64,000 bases of DNA. Source: Accumulibacter sp003538495 (GTDB lineage Bacteria > Pseudomonadota > Gammaproteobacteria > Burkholderiales > Rhodocyclaceae). Where the stretch lies: the NCBI RefSeq assembly GCF_029255145.1, contig NZ_JAPUVQ010000096.1, positions 1 to 64,000 on the forward strand, read 5' to 3'. Below are positions 1 through 9,222 of the stretch, piece by piece. Position numbers and translations under genes: made by a program. The number at the start of each line of letters is the position of its first letter. The first letter of the stretch is position 1. The notes below the pieces were generated by a model. That model did not search any database. It worked only from the letters and a program-made list of their open reading frames with translations, and was not told the origin of the DNA.

Positions 1-3000
1 GCCGCTGCCCAACGTGCCGCTGGCGAACTCCACGCCGGTCCAGGTGCCGCCTGCGCCCTGGCCGGTGCCGAGGTCGATCGTGATGTCCTCGGTCGCCGCG
101 CTGAGGTCGACGTTGACCGTGTCGAAGCCGGTCCCGCCGGCGATGATGTCGCCCAAGCCGACATTGTTGAACGTGTCGTCGCCGGCACCGCCGTCCAGCA
201 GATCGATGCCGCCGCCGCCATCCAGAACATCAGCGCCTGCGCCCCCGAACAGCCCGTCGAAGCCATCGCCGGTGGTCAGACTGTCGTTGCCGGTGCCGGC
301 GATGACAAACAAACTCTCGACCCCGACGAAGCTCACGCTGTCAGCGCCGCTGGAGAACGTGCGCGTGCTGCCGCTCGTCGAGGTACTGATTCCACCGGCC
401 CAGCCGGTCAGGTTCACAACCGCGGTGTCGTCGCCGCCAAGCCCGTCAAAGGTCTCCGCGCCACCCGTGGGCTCGATCCAGACCAGGTTGCCGTTTTCCG
501 TGAATACGCCGTTGGTGCCCGCAAGGTCGTCGTCGATGATCGAAAATGTACTCTGCGCCAGGTATTCACTGGCCGCTTGAGCGGGTGACGACTGGACGAT
601 CAAGCCGAAGGTTTCAGGCCTTTCCTTGCTGCCATCGTCGTTGATGTCGATGTTCACGACGAAGTAGCTCTGCCCAGCCGCGAAAGTGACCGGCACGTTC
701 AGCCAGTAGTCATAGTCACCGTTGTTGGCCGAACCTTGATTGACAGTCGTGCTGATGTAAACGGTTTCCGCCTGGCTGGTCGTCAGTCGCGCCACCAGGA
801 ACGAGATCGATCCGCCATCTTCGTCTCTGAGCTGAGATGCCGGCGAAATCGACCAACTGCCCGGTTCGCTGCGCACGGGCACGAGTTCATCGGGTGCGCC
901 CGGCGAGGCGCTGGCAGGATCAAGCAGCTGTGCGATCGGCGTGCCGGGTGCGACGCCGTACAGAAAAGCGAGCGGTGTCCAGCCAAAGGCGCTGCCACCG
1001 CCGTCGGCGTCAACGTCCAGACGCGTCCGAACCTCTCCACCGACGGAAACCTGCGTCAACTTCACCAGTTTGTCGTAGGGTTCTCCGTTTCCCCCGGCGT
1101 AGGCGGTGCCGACGATGGCCGAGAGATCGATGCGGTCGCCCTCGGCAGGATCGAAGCTACCGGTGTTGCCCTGGTTGAAGTCGTGGATCTCTTCCAGGAC
1201 ATTCGGGTTGATCGGAAGCGCGTTGAGGTCGAACTGAAACGTGTCGGCTCCCGGACCGCCAAACAGGACATCGACGCCCGTGCCGCCATTGAGCAGGTCA
1301 GATCCACCGTCGCCATAGAGGGTGTCTCGATCAGCGTCACCGTACAGGGTGTCGTTATCGGCCTCGCCCTTGAGGGTGTCCAGGCCTGGACCACCGTGAA
1401 CCTCGTCAGCGTCATCGCCAGCGTAGACCAGGTCGTCGCCCGCCCGGCCACGTATGTGGTCGTCGCCAGCCTCTCCGTACATGGTGTCCTTGCCGATGCT
1501 GCCGACGATCGTGTCGCTTGCCGTAGTGCCGTTGTTCAGCAGCGGAATGCCAAGGGCACTTCGGGAGAAGGACTGGCTGTCCCAGTAGGCGCCTTCCGAA
1601 GGCGTAACACTAACAATGTCGGCGAGAACGTACCGGCCGGTAGCCGCAAACCACTTTTCCACGACGACGCTGCTGGTTTGCGACGTTGAGCCGTTGGTGA
1701 TGGTGAACACCAGCGAATCGCTGGTGTCGCCGATTTCCTCGATCGCCACGGTGCCCAAGAGTTTGAACACCAAGGTATCGGCGGACTCGTTGGCGGGTCC
1801 GCCGATAGTCACATTCAGCCCATAGTCCTTGATAACGTAAGTGTCCGAGCCAAGGCCACCGTTCATCGTCAAAACGCTGGGCACTGACGCCACCAGGATG
1901 TCGTTGCCGCCAAAACCTTGGGCGTTGGCGATATCGACAATGAGATCGTTGGTGCTTGTACCAAGGCTCACTTGGGGAAGTAGCGGATCAAGACCCGCGT
2001 AACCGATCTGCGATAGTGCTCCAATCAACGGCGAGTCGGTCAGGGCGCGGAGAAGGCTCTCCCGATAGCCCTTGATGGCATGCAGATCTAACCCGAGAAC
2101 GGCGGAAGCGGGCCCGACAAATGACTCGTACCGGTCGTGGACATCCCCGTTCACCCCGATCGCCACCAGCGTGCCAAGCTCGTCACCACGGGTAATACCC
2201 GGAGAGCCCAGCGAGGCCACGGGGTCATCCAGACCGATGTATTTGTGCTCGAATTGAAAAAGGCGCTGTTTGTACGCGGACAGGTCGCCGAGCGCCATGT
2301 TGAGCTCGAAGGTGTCCTGAAGGAGGAGCAGGTTTGGTGGATCGATCGAAATGCTCGGCGCGCCGAAGGTGGCACCATAGAGGTGCTGCTGCAGCCAGGC
2401 GCGATCCGACACCGCAATCCGGTCGTCCGCCTGCAGCGGTGGCGTCGGCACCATTGGGGAGAAGGGGGAGAGCGGTGACCAGATGTCCAGGCCGTCGTCC
2501 GAGTACATGTCGAGCATGGCGATCTGAGCGGCAGCGCCACCCAGACTATGACCGGTAAGGAAGACCTTGCTGTACTCGTTCTTGTGGGCTACTGCGTCTT
2601 GAATCCAGCTTTCGATTGTCGGGCGCAGTACCCGATAATACTCATTGAATCCCCATGCAATAGCGTCGGTGATGATGTCTGCCGTCCCGTTCGTGCCCTC
2701 GAATGAGATGACAAGCTCCTTCAGACCGTTCACCGTTCTCTCGGCCCTGAAAGCGTGGGCGTCCACCACGTTAATGCCCAATAGAGGTGTAGAAAGTGTT
2801 TGCAGTTCTTGGTCGACCAGAGACCATCCCAATGCACTGACATCGGCCTCCAGCTGGGAGCCGGTCTGGTAGGCCGCGTCCGACAGGCCAGCCAGGCTGG
2901 CAAACGTGGACAGATCGTATGGAGCGCTTTGCTTGAAGGTGGCGAGAAGAGCGCCCTGATATGCGCTGGCCATAGCCGGTGCCGCTGCGGTGACCGAACC

Positions 3001-3456
3001 GACCGATTGCTCCAGGACCCAGTTGCCGCCCCGCGCAGCGGAACCGGTCAAATCGGTACTGGCCGCCACATCGGCTCCAGTCGCCGCCGCCAGTTGCTCG
3101 ATGAACGCCTGCCCCGTGTCCCCCTGCGCCACGTTGCAGCCATAGAGCAGCAAATCGCCGCTTTCGCTCAGCACGCTGCCGATCTGCGCCAGTGCGACGC
3201 CGTAGTCCGGCAAGTTCCAGCGATCGAGCACCGTGTTCCCCAACCAGAGGCTGCCCACCGCGCCATGCGAGAAGATATGGATAGCGTCGAGGCTTGATTC
3301 GCCGCCCAGCGCGTCGGCCAGTTGCAGGACACCATCGCTGCCGGCGTCGAGCACGAGGAGTCGCTGATCGGCGCCAACCGCGGCCAACAGTTTCTGAAGT
3401 TCGGGCACCGCCGAGTCAAAAACGTAGAGTTCTCTTGTTGTTTGTGTCGTGGCCAC
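1..3456 (-). CDS. Large RTX-type secreted protein with DUF4347 and class-3 lipase domains (C-terminus off the window)
   Basis: The frame is open from a GTG at 3456 to the window edge (1152 codons, no stop seen). An AGGAGGAG ribosome site lies about 6 bases upstream of the GTG. In order: residues 5-160 resemble the DUF4347 domain of giant surface proteins (FSHGAVGSLWLG, LLLYGCNVAQG). Residues about 240-470 are a lipase class-3 hydrolase with the nucleophile elbow GHSLGGAAAQ, putative catalytic Ser304. Residues about 650-715 are glycine/aspartate nonapeptide repeats of the calcium-binding RTX type (DTLYGD, LLNGG). Residues about 870-970 look like a Calx-beta-type segment. A second RTX block lies at about 1035-1105. 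No N-terminal signal peptide is visible, which fits type I secretion through a C-terminal signal outside the window. The acyl-ester hydrolase role is inferred from the motif; the substrate is unknown. Neither the secretion genes nor the C-terminus is in the window. Confidence 0.85.
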   Translation of the reverse strand, partial: MATTQTTRELYVFDSAVPELQKLLAAVGADQRLLVLDAGSDGVLQLADALGGESSLDAIHIFSHGAVGSLWLGNTVLDRWNLPDYGVALAQIGSVLSESGDLLLYGCNVAQGDTGQAFIEQLAAATGADVAASTDLTGSAARGGNWVLEQSVGSVTAAAPAMASAYQGALLATFKQSAPYDLSTFASLAGLSDAAYQTGSQLEADVSALGWSLVDQELQTLSTPLLGINVVDAHAFRAERTVNGLKELVISFEGTNGTADIITDAIAWGFNEYYRVLRPTIESWIQDAVAHKNEYSKVFLTGHSLGGAAAQIAMLDMYSDDGLDIWSPLSPFSPMVPTPPLQADDRIAVSDRAWLQQHLYGATFGAPSISIDPPNLLLLQDTFELNMALGDLSAYKQRLFQFEHKYIGLDDPVASLGSPGITRGDELGTLVAIGVNGDVHDRYESFVGPASAVLGLDLHAIKGYRESLLRALTDSPLIGALSQIGYAGLDPLLPQVSLGTSTNDLIVDIANAQGFGGNDILVASVPSVLTMNGGLGSDTYVIKDYGLNVTIGGPANESADTLVFKLLGTVAIEEIGDTSDSLVFTITNGSTSQTSSVVVEKWFAATGRYVLADIVSVTPSEGAYWDSQSFSRSALGIPLLNNGTTASDTIVGSIGKDTMYGEAGDDHIRGRAGDDLVYAGDDADEVHGGPGLDTLKGEADNDTLYGDADRDTLYGDGGSDLLNGGTGVDVLFGGPGADTFQFDLNALPINPNVLEEIHDFNQGNTGSFDPAEGDRIDLSAIVGTAYAGGNGEPYDKLVKLTQVSVGGEVRTRLDVDADGGGSAFGWTPLAFLYGVAPGTPIAQLLDPASASPGAPDELVPVRSEPGSWSISPASQLRDEDGGSISFLVARLTTSQAETVYISTTVNQGSANNGDYDYWLNVPVTFAAGQSYFVVNIDINDDGSKERPETFGLIVQSSPAQAASEYLAQSTFSIIDDDLAGTNGVFTENGNLVWIEPTGGAETFDGLGGDDTAVVNLTGWAGGISTSTSGSTRTFSSGADSVSFVGVESLFVIAGTGNDSLTTGDGFDGLFGGAGADVLDGGGGIDLLDGGAGDDTFNNVGLGDIIAGGTGFDTVNVDLSAATEDITIDLGTGQGAGGTWTGVEFASGTLGSG

Positions 3457-3555
3457 GTGCGACTCCTCCTGATGGGGGACCCTGATCGAGGCGGGAATTC
3501 CGTGCCGCCGCCGCGACAGGTGTACCCTTGGCTTGTTGTTGGTTATTCATTGTTG

Positions 3556-3969
3556 TTACAGTGGGTATCGTAGCTCATTGGCCTTCGATGGAGAACCCCT
3601 TTCCGCTTCGTCGAGAAAGCCGAAAGATCCTCTTCCGGCCTGCGTGGATCTGTGGGACACGCCCAGGTCGCTGCCCATCTGCAGGGCGGAAATGCCCTTC
3701 ACGGCGTTGGCAAACAGGATCGCCGCCGCCGGGTACAGGCGCAGCGGCAGCTTGTGGAAGGCGAAAATCGTTCCGGACGTGACCGAGTAATCTTCCCGGC
3801 AGCCCGCACAGCGCCAAATCTTGCGGGCCGGGCGGAAGTAATGCCGGTGCGCCATGCCGCAGTGCGGGCAAACCACTTCGATCGAATCCGCTTGGGCCAA
3901 CGTTCGTTTGATCTGATGTTGTTTTTCCATCCCGTCAGGATGCGGGACCAGCCTCGCAATGTTCAGCAC
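3556..3969 (-). pseudogene. Truncated IS1595-family transposase
   Basis: The 137-codon frame carries the N-terminal zinc ribbon of IS1595-type transposases: a CPHC pair near residue 34, then CAGC, followed by SVTSGTIFAFHKLPL and FANAVKGISALQM. Similarity stops after LGVSH, about residue 106. The catalytic DDE-type domain, normally another 150-200 residues, is absent. The last ~30 residues look like unrelated sequence joined on. The remnant lies about 100 bp upstream of the RTX gene. No intact terminal repeats or target duplication were found, so it cannot move by itself. Confidence 0.75.
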
Positions 3970-3991
3970 TCATTGCGGGGCAAGGGCAACG

Positions 3992-5839
3992 CTAGCTCAT
4001 CGGCAGAGCGAGAGCCGCCGCATCGCTGGCGGGGCTGTCGACGAGAGCTTCTTCCTGCTGCTGCAGCAGCCACATCTGCGCGTAGAGACCCGAAGCTTCG
4101 AGCAGTTGCAGGTGCGATCCGCGCTCGACGATGCGGCCGGCGTCCATGACCAGGATCTGGTCGGCATTCATGATCGTCGACAGGCGGTGGGCGATCACCA
4201 GCGTCGTGCGGCCGCGTGCGGCGTTGTCGAGGCTGCCCTGGATCGCTTTTTCGGTTTTCGAGTCGAGCGCCGAGGTGGCTTCGTCGAAGATCAGCACCGG
4301 CGGGTTCTTGAGCAGCGCGCGGGCGATCGCCACCCGCTGTTTCTCGCCCCCTGAAAGTTTCAGTCCACGTTCGCCGACCCTGGTTTGATAGCCATCGGGA
4401 AGCAGTTCGATGAAGCGCGCGAGCTGCGCCGCTGCCGCCGCCGCCAGCACCTCTTCGCGGCTGGCGTCCGGGCGACCATACTGGATGTTGTAGTAGATGC
4501 TGTCGTTGAACAGAACCGTATCCTGCGGAACGATGCCGATCGCCGCCCGCAGGCTGGCTTGCGTCAGCTGCCGGAGGTCGCTGCCGTTGACCAGGATGTG
4601 GCCGCGGTCGATGTCGTAGAAACGGTAGAGCAGGCGTGCCAGGGTCGATTTTCCCGAGCCGGATTCGCCGACGACGGCGACCGTGCCGCCGGCAGGGATG
4701 GTGAAGTCGACCCCGTGCAGGATCTGGCGGTTGGCTTCGTAGGAAAAGTCGACCGCCGAAAAGCGGACGTAGACCGGCCCCGGCGCCAGATCGACAGCGC
4801 CGGGCGCATCGGCGATTTCGCGGTTGACCGCCAGCAGGTCGAACATCCGCTCGATGTCGGTCAGCGCCTGCCGGATTTCGCGATAGACCACGCCGAGGAA
4901 ATTGAGCGGCATGTAGAGCTGGATCAGGAAGGCGTTGACCAGCACCAGATCGCCAATGGTCATCGAGCCGTTAACGACACCGTCCGCTGCCCGCCACATC
5001 ATCGCCGTCACGCCAAGCGCGATGCACAGCTGCTGGCCAAGGTTGAGCCACGACAGCGACACCCGGCTCCTGGTGGCGGCGTCCTCCCAGTCATGCATGC
5101 GCTGGTCGTAACGCCTGGCTTCGTACTCCTCGTTGTTGAAATACTTGACCGTTTCGTAGTTGATCAGGCTGTCGATGGCGCGGGTGTTGGCCGCCGAGTC
5201 GGTCTCGTTGACCTTGCGGCGGATGCTGATCCGCCAGTTGCTGACCTTGACGGTGAACACCACGTAGGCGGTCAGCGACGCCAGCGCGATCAGCACGAAG
5301 ACGCTGTCGTAGCGGGCGAAGAGGATCGCCAGCACCAGCCCGATCTCGATCAGCGTCGGGAGGATCGAGTAGAGGGTGTAGCTGATCAGATTGGAGATCG
5401 AGCGGCTGCCACGTTCGATGTCCCGCGAAACGCCGCCGGTCTCGCGATGCAGGTGAAAGCGCAGCGACAGTTCATGCAGGTGACGGAATACCTCGAGCGC
5501 AATTCGGCGCACGGCGCGTTGGGTGACGCGGGCAAAGAGGATCTCGCGCAGTTCGGTGAACAGCGCGCTCGAAAAACGCAGCGCCCCGTACAGCAGCAGC
5601 AGGAGCGCCGGCAGGGTCAGCGCCTGCTGCGCGCTGTTCAGACCATCGATCATCTCCTTGAACACCAGTGGCACCGCGACGGTGGCCAGTTTGGCGCCGA
5701 CCAAACACGAAAGCGCCAGAAGTACCCGCCACTTGTACTGCCACAGATACGGAACGAGCTTGTTAACGGTCAGCCAGAGATGCGTGTCGGCCGGCGGGCG
5801 CTGGTCGAGGGCGGGGGCGGAAGTGGTCGAACGGCGCAT
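3992..5839 (-). CDS. ABC transporter, fused permease/ATPase of the Atm1/HMT1 heavy-metal exporter group
   Basis: This is a half-transporter with an N-terminal six-helix exporter domain (about residues 20-330) and a C-terminal nucleotide-binding domain. The ATPase shows Walker A GESGSGKST near residue 390, the LSGGEKQRVAIARA signature near 495 and the Walker B/D-loop VLIFDEATSALD. The segment NYETVKYFNNEEYEARRY is typical of the Atm1/ABCB7 branch, which exports glutathione-conjugated or sulfur species. I chose the ATG at 5839 (615 residues). An earlier in-frame ATG at 5962 adds 41 residues of low plausibility and overlaps the operator at 5962-5979. It is divergent from psrA and shares its intergenic region. 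The real cargo cannot be read from sequence. Confidence 0.85.
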   Translation of the reverse strand: MRRSTTSAPALDQRPPADTHLWLTVNKLVPYLWQYKWRVLLALSCLVGAKLATVAVPLVFKEMIDGLNSAQQALTLPALLLLLYGALRFSSALFTELREILFARVTQRAVRRIALEVFRHLHELSLRFHLHRETGGVSRDIERGSRSISNLISYTLYSILPTLIEIGLVLAILFARYDSVFVLIALASLTAYVVFTVKVSNWRISIRRKVNETDSAANTRAIDSLINYETVKYFNNEEYEARRYDQRMHDWEDAATRSRVSLSWLNLGQQLCIALGVTAMMWRAADGVVNGSMTIGDLVLVNAFLIQLYMPLNFLGVVYREIRQALTDIERMFDLLAVNREIADAPGAVDLAPGPVYVRFSAVDFSYEANRQILHGVDFTIPAGGTVAVVGESGSGKSTLARLLYRFYDIDRGHILVNGSDLRQLTQASLRAAIGIVPQDTVLFNDSIYYNIQYGRPDASREEVLAAAAAAQLARFIELLPDGYQTRVGERGLKLSGGEKQRVAIARALLKNPPVLIFDEATSALDSKTEKAIQGSLDNAARGRTTLVIAHRLSTIMNADQILVMDAGRIVERGSHLQLLEASGLYAQMWLLQQQEEALVDSPASDAAALALPMS

Positions 5840-5933
5840 GGGCGTGGTCGGCTGCGGTGGTTTTCGAGCGCACGAGTATGCCTCTCTTGCCGCGCCAGGG
5901 AGTGAGGCCGGTCGACAAAGATCCAAAAAAGCC

Positions 5934-5962
5934 TTGCATTCGCCGCTCTCTGACCCTAACAT
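5934..5962 (+). promoter_or_regulatory. Predicted sigma-70 promoter of psrA-fadE operon
   Basis: TTGCAT at 5934-5939 and TAACAT at 5957-5962 are separated by 17 bp. The last base of the -10 box is the first base of the PsrA-type operator. This geometry is identical to that at the fadB promoter (14392-14419), which supports the call. Confidence 0.6.
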
Positions 5963-5979
5963 TAAAACGAACGTTTGAA
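5962..5979 (+). promoter_or_regulatory. PsrA-type operator in the psrA promoter
   Basis: The site ttaaaacgaacgtttgaa is an imperfect inverted repeat, half-sites TTAAAACG and CGTTTGAA around a 2-bp centre, with one mismatch between the arms. Its core matches the known PsrA pattern of CAAAC-like and GTTTG-like halves separated by about 4 bp. It covers the region just after the -10 box, so binding would block transcription (autoregulation). It may also affect the divergent exporter gene. Confidence 0.7.
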
Positions 5980-6044
5980 CGAGTTCCGGTATCCGGTGTT
6001 GTCCCGGAGTATCCGAATCGCAGCATTCATGGGCCCGCGATCAC

Positions 6045-6845
6045 ATGTCCGAGCAGAAGAACAATCATGACACCCGCGAGCGCATCCTCGATGTCGCGGA
6101 ACGCTTGTTCATGGAGAACGGCTTTGAAGGGACGTCGATGCGCGTGATCACGACTGCGGCCGAAGTCAACCTGGCGGCGGTCAACTATCATTTCGGCTCC
6201 AAGGAAGCGCTGCTGTGCGAGGTCTTCCGGAGGCGTCTCGGCTGGTTGAATCAGCAGCGTCTGCACGCCCTCGACGCGCTCGAGGCGCAGGCCGGCGGGG
6301 CGCCACTCAAGCCTTCGCTGATCCTCGAAGCGTTTTTCGGCACGCTGCTGCGGATGGGTGAGGATCAGTCGCTGGGCGGGATGACCTTTCTGCGCCTGCT
6401 CGGGAGGACGTTGACCGACCCGGCCGAGTTCATTCGCACCTTCTTTGCCAGCGAGTACGCGGAGGTGATCGCCCGCTACAAGCAGGCGCTCTTCCGCGCC
6501 CTGCCGGACGTCCCGAAAGCGGAGATCGTCTGGCGTCTGCATTTCATGCTCGGCGCCATGTCGTACGCCATTGCCGGAACCGACGTGCTGCGGGTGGTCA
6601 CCGGTTGCGAGCTCGGCGACCTCGCGGGTGAAGGCGCTGGCGATCCCGATGGCGACTCGGCCCTGGCCAGGCGTCTTTCACAACGGCTGATGCCTTTCCT
6701 GCTCGGCGGTCTGCGGGCTCCATTGTCACCAGGCAGTGCGTCACCGATCGCCGCACCAGAGTCGCCCGGCGAAGGCGGCCCGGAAGCTGAAACCAGAAAC
6801 CAGAAACCAGAAACCAGAAACCAGAAAGAGGAGAAACAGCCATGA
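6045..6845 (+). CDS. psrA: TetR-family fatty-acid regulator, PsrA-like
   Basis: The N-terminal helix-turn-helix spans residues 10-57 (RILDVAERLFMENGF, VNLAAVNYHFGSKEALL). The VNLAAVNYHFGSK recognition helix and the later WRLHFMLGAMSYAIAG resemble Pseudomonas PsrA, a repressor released by long-chain fatty acids or acyl-CoA. The protein is 266 residues, longer than the usual ~230. The extra C-terminus is low complexity and partly encoded by a heptanucleotide repeat (6789-6823). Its stop overlaps the fadE start (ATGA), so the two genes are translationally coupled. Operators of matching type lie in its own promoter and before fadB, making it the likely local repressor of beta-oxidation. Function is inferred from similarity and operator placement. 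Confidence 0.82.
   Translation: MSEQKNNHDTRERILDVAERLFMENGFEGTSMRVITTAAEVNLAAVNYHFGSKEALLCEVFRRRLGWLNQQRLHALDALEAQAGGAPLKPSLILEAFFGTLLRMGEDQSLGGMTFLRLLGRTLTDPAEFIRTFFASEYAEVIARYKQALFRALPDVPKAEIVWRLHFMLGAMSYAIAGTDVLRVVTGCELGDLAGEGAGDPDGDSALARRLSQRLMPFLLGGLRAPLSPGSASPIAAPESPGEGGPEAETRNQKPETRNQKEEKQP
6789..6823 (+). repeat. Heptanucleotide tandem repeat (5 copies of GAAACCA) at the psrA 3' end
   Basis: Five perfect copies of a 7-bp unit are followed by a partial GAAA. They encode the C-terminal ETRNQKP-type repeat of PsrA and end about 18 bp before the fadE start. Because 7 is not a multiple of 3, a change of one copy shifts the end of psrA out of frame. Confidence 0.95.
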
Positions 6846-9193
6846 TCACGACGATCATTTCGGTGTTCATCGGGCTAAGCCTGGTGAGCCTTGCGCTGCT
6901 GTTCAGCGTTCGCCCCCTGCGGCGAGCGCTGATCAGTCGCCGTGTCTTCGGAACCTACAAGCGGATCCTGCCGCAGATGTCCGATACCGAGCGTGAAGCG
7001 CTCGAGGCCGGAACGGTGTGGTGGGACGGTGAGCTGTTCCGCGGCAACCCCGACTGGAACAAGTTGCTGGCCTATCCGGTGCCGAGACTGAGTGCCGAAG
7101 AGCAGTCGTTCATGGACCACGAGGTCGAGCATGCCTGTTCTCTGGTCGATGACTGGCAGGTTACCAGCGACTTGTACGATCTGCCACCAGAGGCCTGGCA
7201 GTACATCAAGGACAAGGGCTTCCTCGGCTTGATCATCCCCAAGCGCTATGGCGGCCTGGAGTTCTCCGCCTACGCGCATTCGCAGATTGTCACCAAGCTG
7301 TCGACGCGCTGCTCGGCGCTGTCGGTGTCGGTGATGGTTCCCAATTCGCTGGGTCCGGCCGAACTGCTCCTGCACTACGGAACCGAAGCGCAGAAGAATC
7401 ACTATCTGCCACGGCTGGCCAAGGGCATCGAGATTCCCGCCTTCGCCCTGACCAGTCCCTGGGCGGGTTCCGACGCCGGATCGATTCCCGACGTCGGGAT
7501 CGTCTGCAAGGGGCTCTGGCAGGGCAAGGAAGTGGTCGGGATGCGGGTGACCTGGGACAAGCGCTACATCACGCTCGGCCCGGTGTGCACCATCCTCGGG
7601 CTGGCTTTTCACATGTATGACCCGGATGGCCTGCTCGGCAGCAGAAAGCACATCGGCATCACCTGTGCACTGGTGCCGCGCGACACGCCGGGAGCCGACA
7701 TCGGTCGTCGCCATCTACCGCTGAACGCGATGTTCATGAACGGACCGACGCGCGGCAAGGACGTCTTCATGCCTCTCGATTACGTGATCGGCGGCCCGGC
7801 GATGGTCGGCCAGGGCTGGCGGATGCTGATGGAGAGTCTGGCCGCCGGGCGCTCGATCTCGCTGCCGTCGTCGAATACCGGCATGGCGCAGCTGACGGCC
7901 CGTACCGTCGGCGGCTACGCGCGGGTGCGCAGCCAGTTCAAGATGGCGATCGGGCGCTTCGAGGGGGTTGAAGAGCCGCTGACCCGCATCGGTGCCTACA
8001 CCTACATGATGGACGCGGTGCGCAAGATGACCGCCGGTGCGATCGATCTCGGCGAAAAGCCGTCGGTGGTTTCGGCGATTGCCAAGTACCACGTCACCGA
8101 GCTTGCCCGGAAGGTGGTCAATGACGGGATGGACATCGTCGGCGGCAAGGGGATCTGCCTCGGCCCGTCGAACTTCATCGGCCGTGCGTACCAGCAGTTG
8201 CCGATCGGTATCACCGTCGAAGGCGCGAACATCCTGACGCGCAGCATGATCCTCTTTGGCCAGGGCGCCATCCGCTGCCATCCGTACGTCCTCAAGGAGA
8301 TGCGGTCCGCGTATCACCCGGATGCCGAACAGGGCTTGCGTGATTTCGACGAGGCCTTCTTCGGTCACGCCGCTTACACCATCAAGCACGGTTTCGGCGC
8401 GCTCGCCAAGGGGCTCACCGGTTCGCACTTTGTCGCGGTGCCTGAAAACGTGGCGCCGGAAACGCGGCGTTACTATCAGCAGCTGACGCGCTTCTCGTCG
8501 GCCTTCGCTTTCCTCGCCGATATTTCGATGCTGACTCTCGGCGGCGAACTGAAGCGTCGCGAAAAGCTCTCGGCGCGCCTGGGCGACATCCTCTCGATGC
8601 TCTATCTGTGTTCGGCGACACTCAAGCGCTACGAGTCGGAAGGGCGTCAGCAGGCCGACGCGCCACTGCTGCACTGGGCGATGTGGGACACCATGTATCA
8701 GGCGCAGATGGCTTTCGACGGGGTGATCGCCAATTTCCCGGTGCGCTGGATCGGGCGCATGCTTTACCGCATCGTTTTCCCGCTCGGTCACCCGTACGAT
8801 GTTCCCTCGGACCGGATTGGCCACCAGGTCGCCAAGCTGCTCATCGAACCGTCCGCTTCCCGGGACCGTTTGACCGCCGAAACCTATCTGCCGAAAGTCG
8901 CCACGGAAGCGGTCGGCGCCGTCGAACTGGCGCTGCTGGCAACCATCGAAGCCGAACCGATCGAGGCCAGAATCCGTGCGGCGGAAAAAAGTGGCGTGCT
9001 CGCCGACAACCCGGAAGCCAATGTGCGCGATCTGGCGCACGCGGCTTTCGCCGCCGGGATCGTTACCGCCGCCGAATACGCAGTACTCAAGCGGCGCAAC
9101 GAGCTGCGCGACATTGTCATTCGCGTCGACGATTTTCCGCACGACCTGGGCCGTTCGCAGCAACAGCGCGTGATTCACAAGGCGGCCGCGTAG
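6842..9193 (+). CDS. fadE: Acyl-CoA dehydrogenase, FadE type
   Basis: FadE catalyses the first, FAD-dependent step of beta-oxidation: acyl-CoA to trans-2-enoyl-CoA. At 783 residues it is close to E. coli FadE (814). It has an N-terminal membrane segment (about residues 4-27). The acyl-CoA dehydrogenase core (about 80-480) includes FLGLIIPKRYGGLEFSAYAH, ALTSPWAGSDAGSIPD and GGKGICLGPSNFIGRAYQ. The long C-terminal domain (about 490-770) is the type that sets FadE apart from short acyl-CoA dehydrogenases. The ATG overlaps the psrA stop and is preceded by GAGGAG. It is the second gene of the PsrA operon, and the thiolase starts 29 bp after it. Confidence 0.93.
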   Translation: MITTIISVFIGLSLVSLALLFSVRPLRRALISRRVFGTYKRILPQMSDTEREALEAGTVWWDGELFRGNPDWNKLLAYPVPRLSAEEQSFMDHEVEHACSLVDDWQVTSDLYDLPPEAWQYIKDKGFLGLIIPKRYGGLEFSAYAHSQIVTKLSTRCSALSVSVMVPNSLGPAELLLHYGTEAQKNHYLPRLAKGIEIPAFALTSPWAGSDAGSIPDVGIVCKGLWQGKEVVGMRVTWDKRYITLGPVCTILGLAFHMYDPDGLLGSRKHIGITCALVPRDTPGADIGRRHLPLNAMFMNGPTRGKDVFMPLDYVIGGPAMVGQGWRMLMESLAAGRSISLPSSNTGMAQLTARTVGGYARVRSQFKMAIGRFEGVEEPLTRIGAYTYMMDAVRKMTAGAIDLGEKPSVVSAIAKYHVTELARKVVNDGMDIVGGKGICLGPSNFIGRAYQQLPIGITVEGANILTRSMILFGQGAIRCHPYVLKEMRSAYHPDAEQGLRDFDEAFFGHAAYTIKHGFGALAKGLTGSHFVAVPENVAPETRRYYQQLTRFSSAFAFLADISMLTLGGELKRREKLSARLGDILSMLYLCSATLKRYESEGRQQADAPLLHWAMWDTMYQAQMAFDGVIANFPVRWIGRMLYRIVFPLGHPYDVPSDRIGHQVAKLLIEPSASRDRLTAETYLPKVATEAVGAVELALLATIEAEPIEARIRAAEKSGVLADNPEANVRDLAHAAFAAGIVTAAEYAVLKRRNELRDIVIRVDDFPHDLGRSQQQRVIHKAAA

Positions 9194-9222
9194 CGGCTGC
9201 CAGCACACAGAGAGGAAAGTAC

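Noticed and set aside
736..1689. Long plus-strand frame over the left region
   Set aside because: It is the antisense shadow of the RTX protein, whose minus-strand frame has consistent lipase and RTX motifs.
4385..5905. 506-codon plus-strand frame over the ABC exporter
   Set aside because: Antisense shadow; the minus strand has full ABC motifs in one frame.
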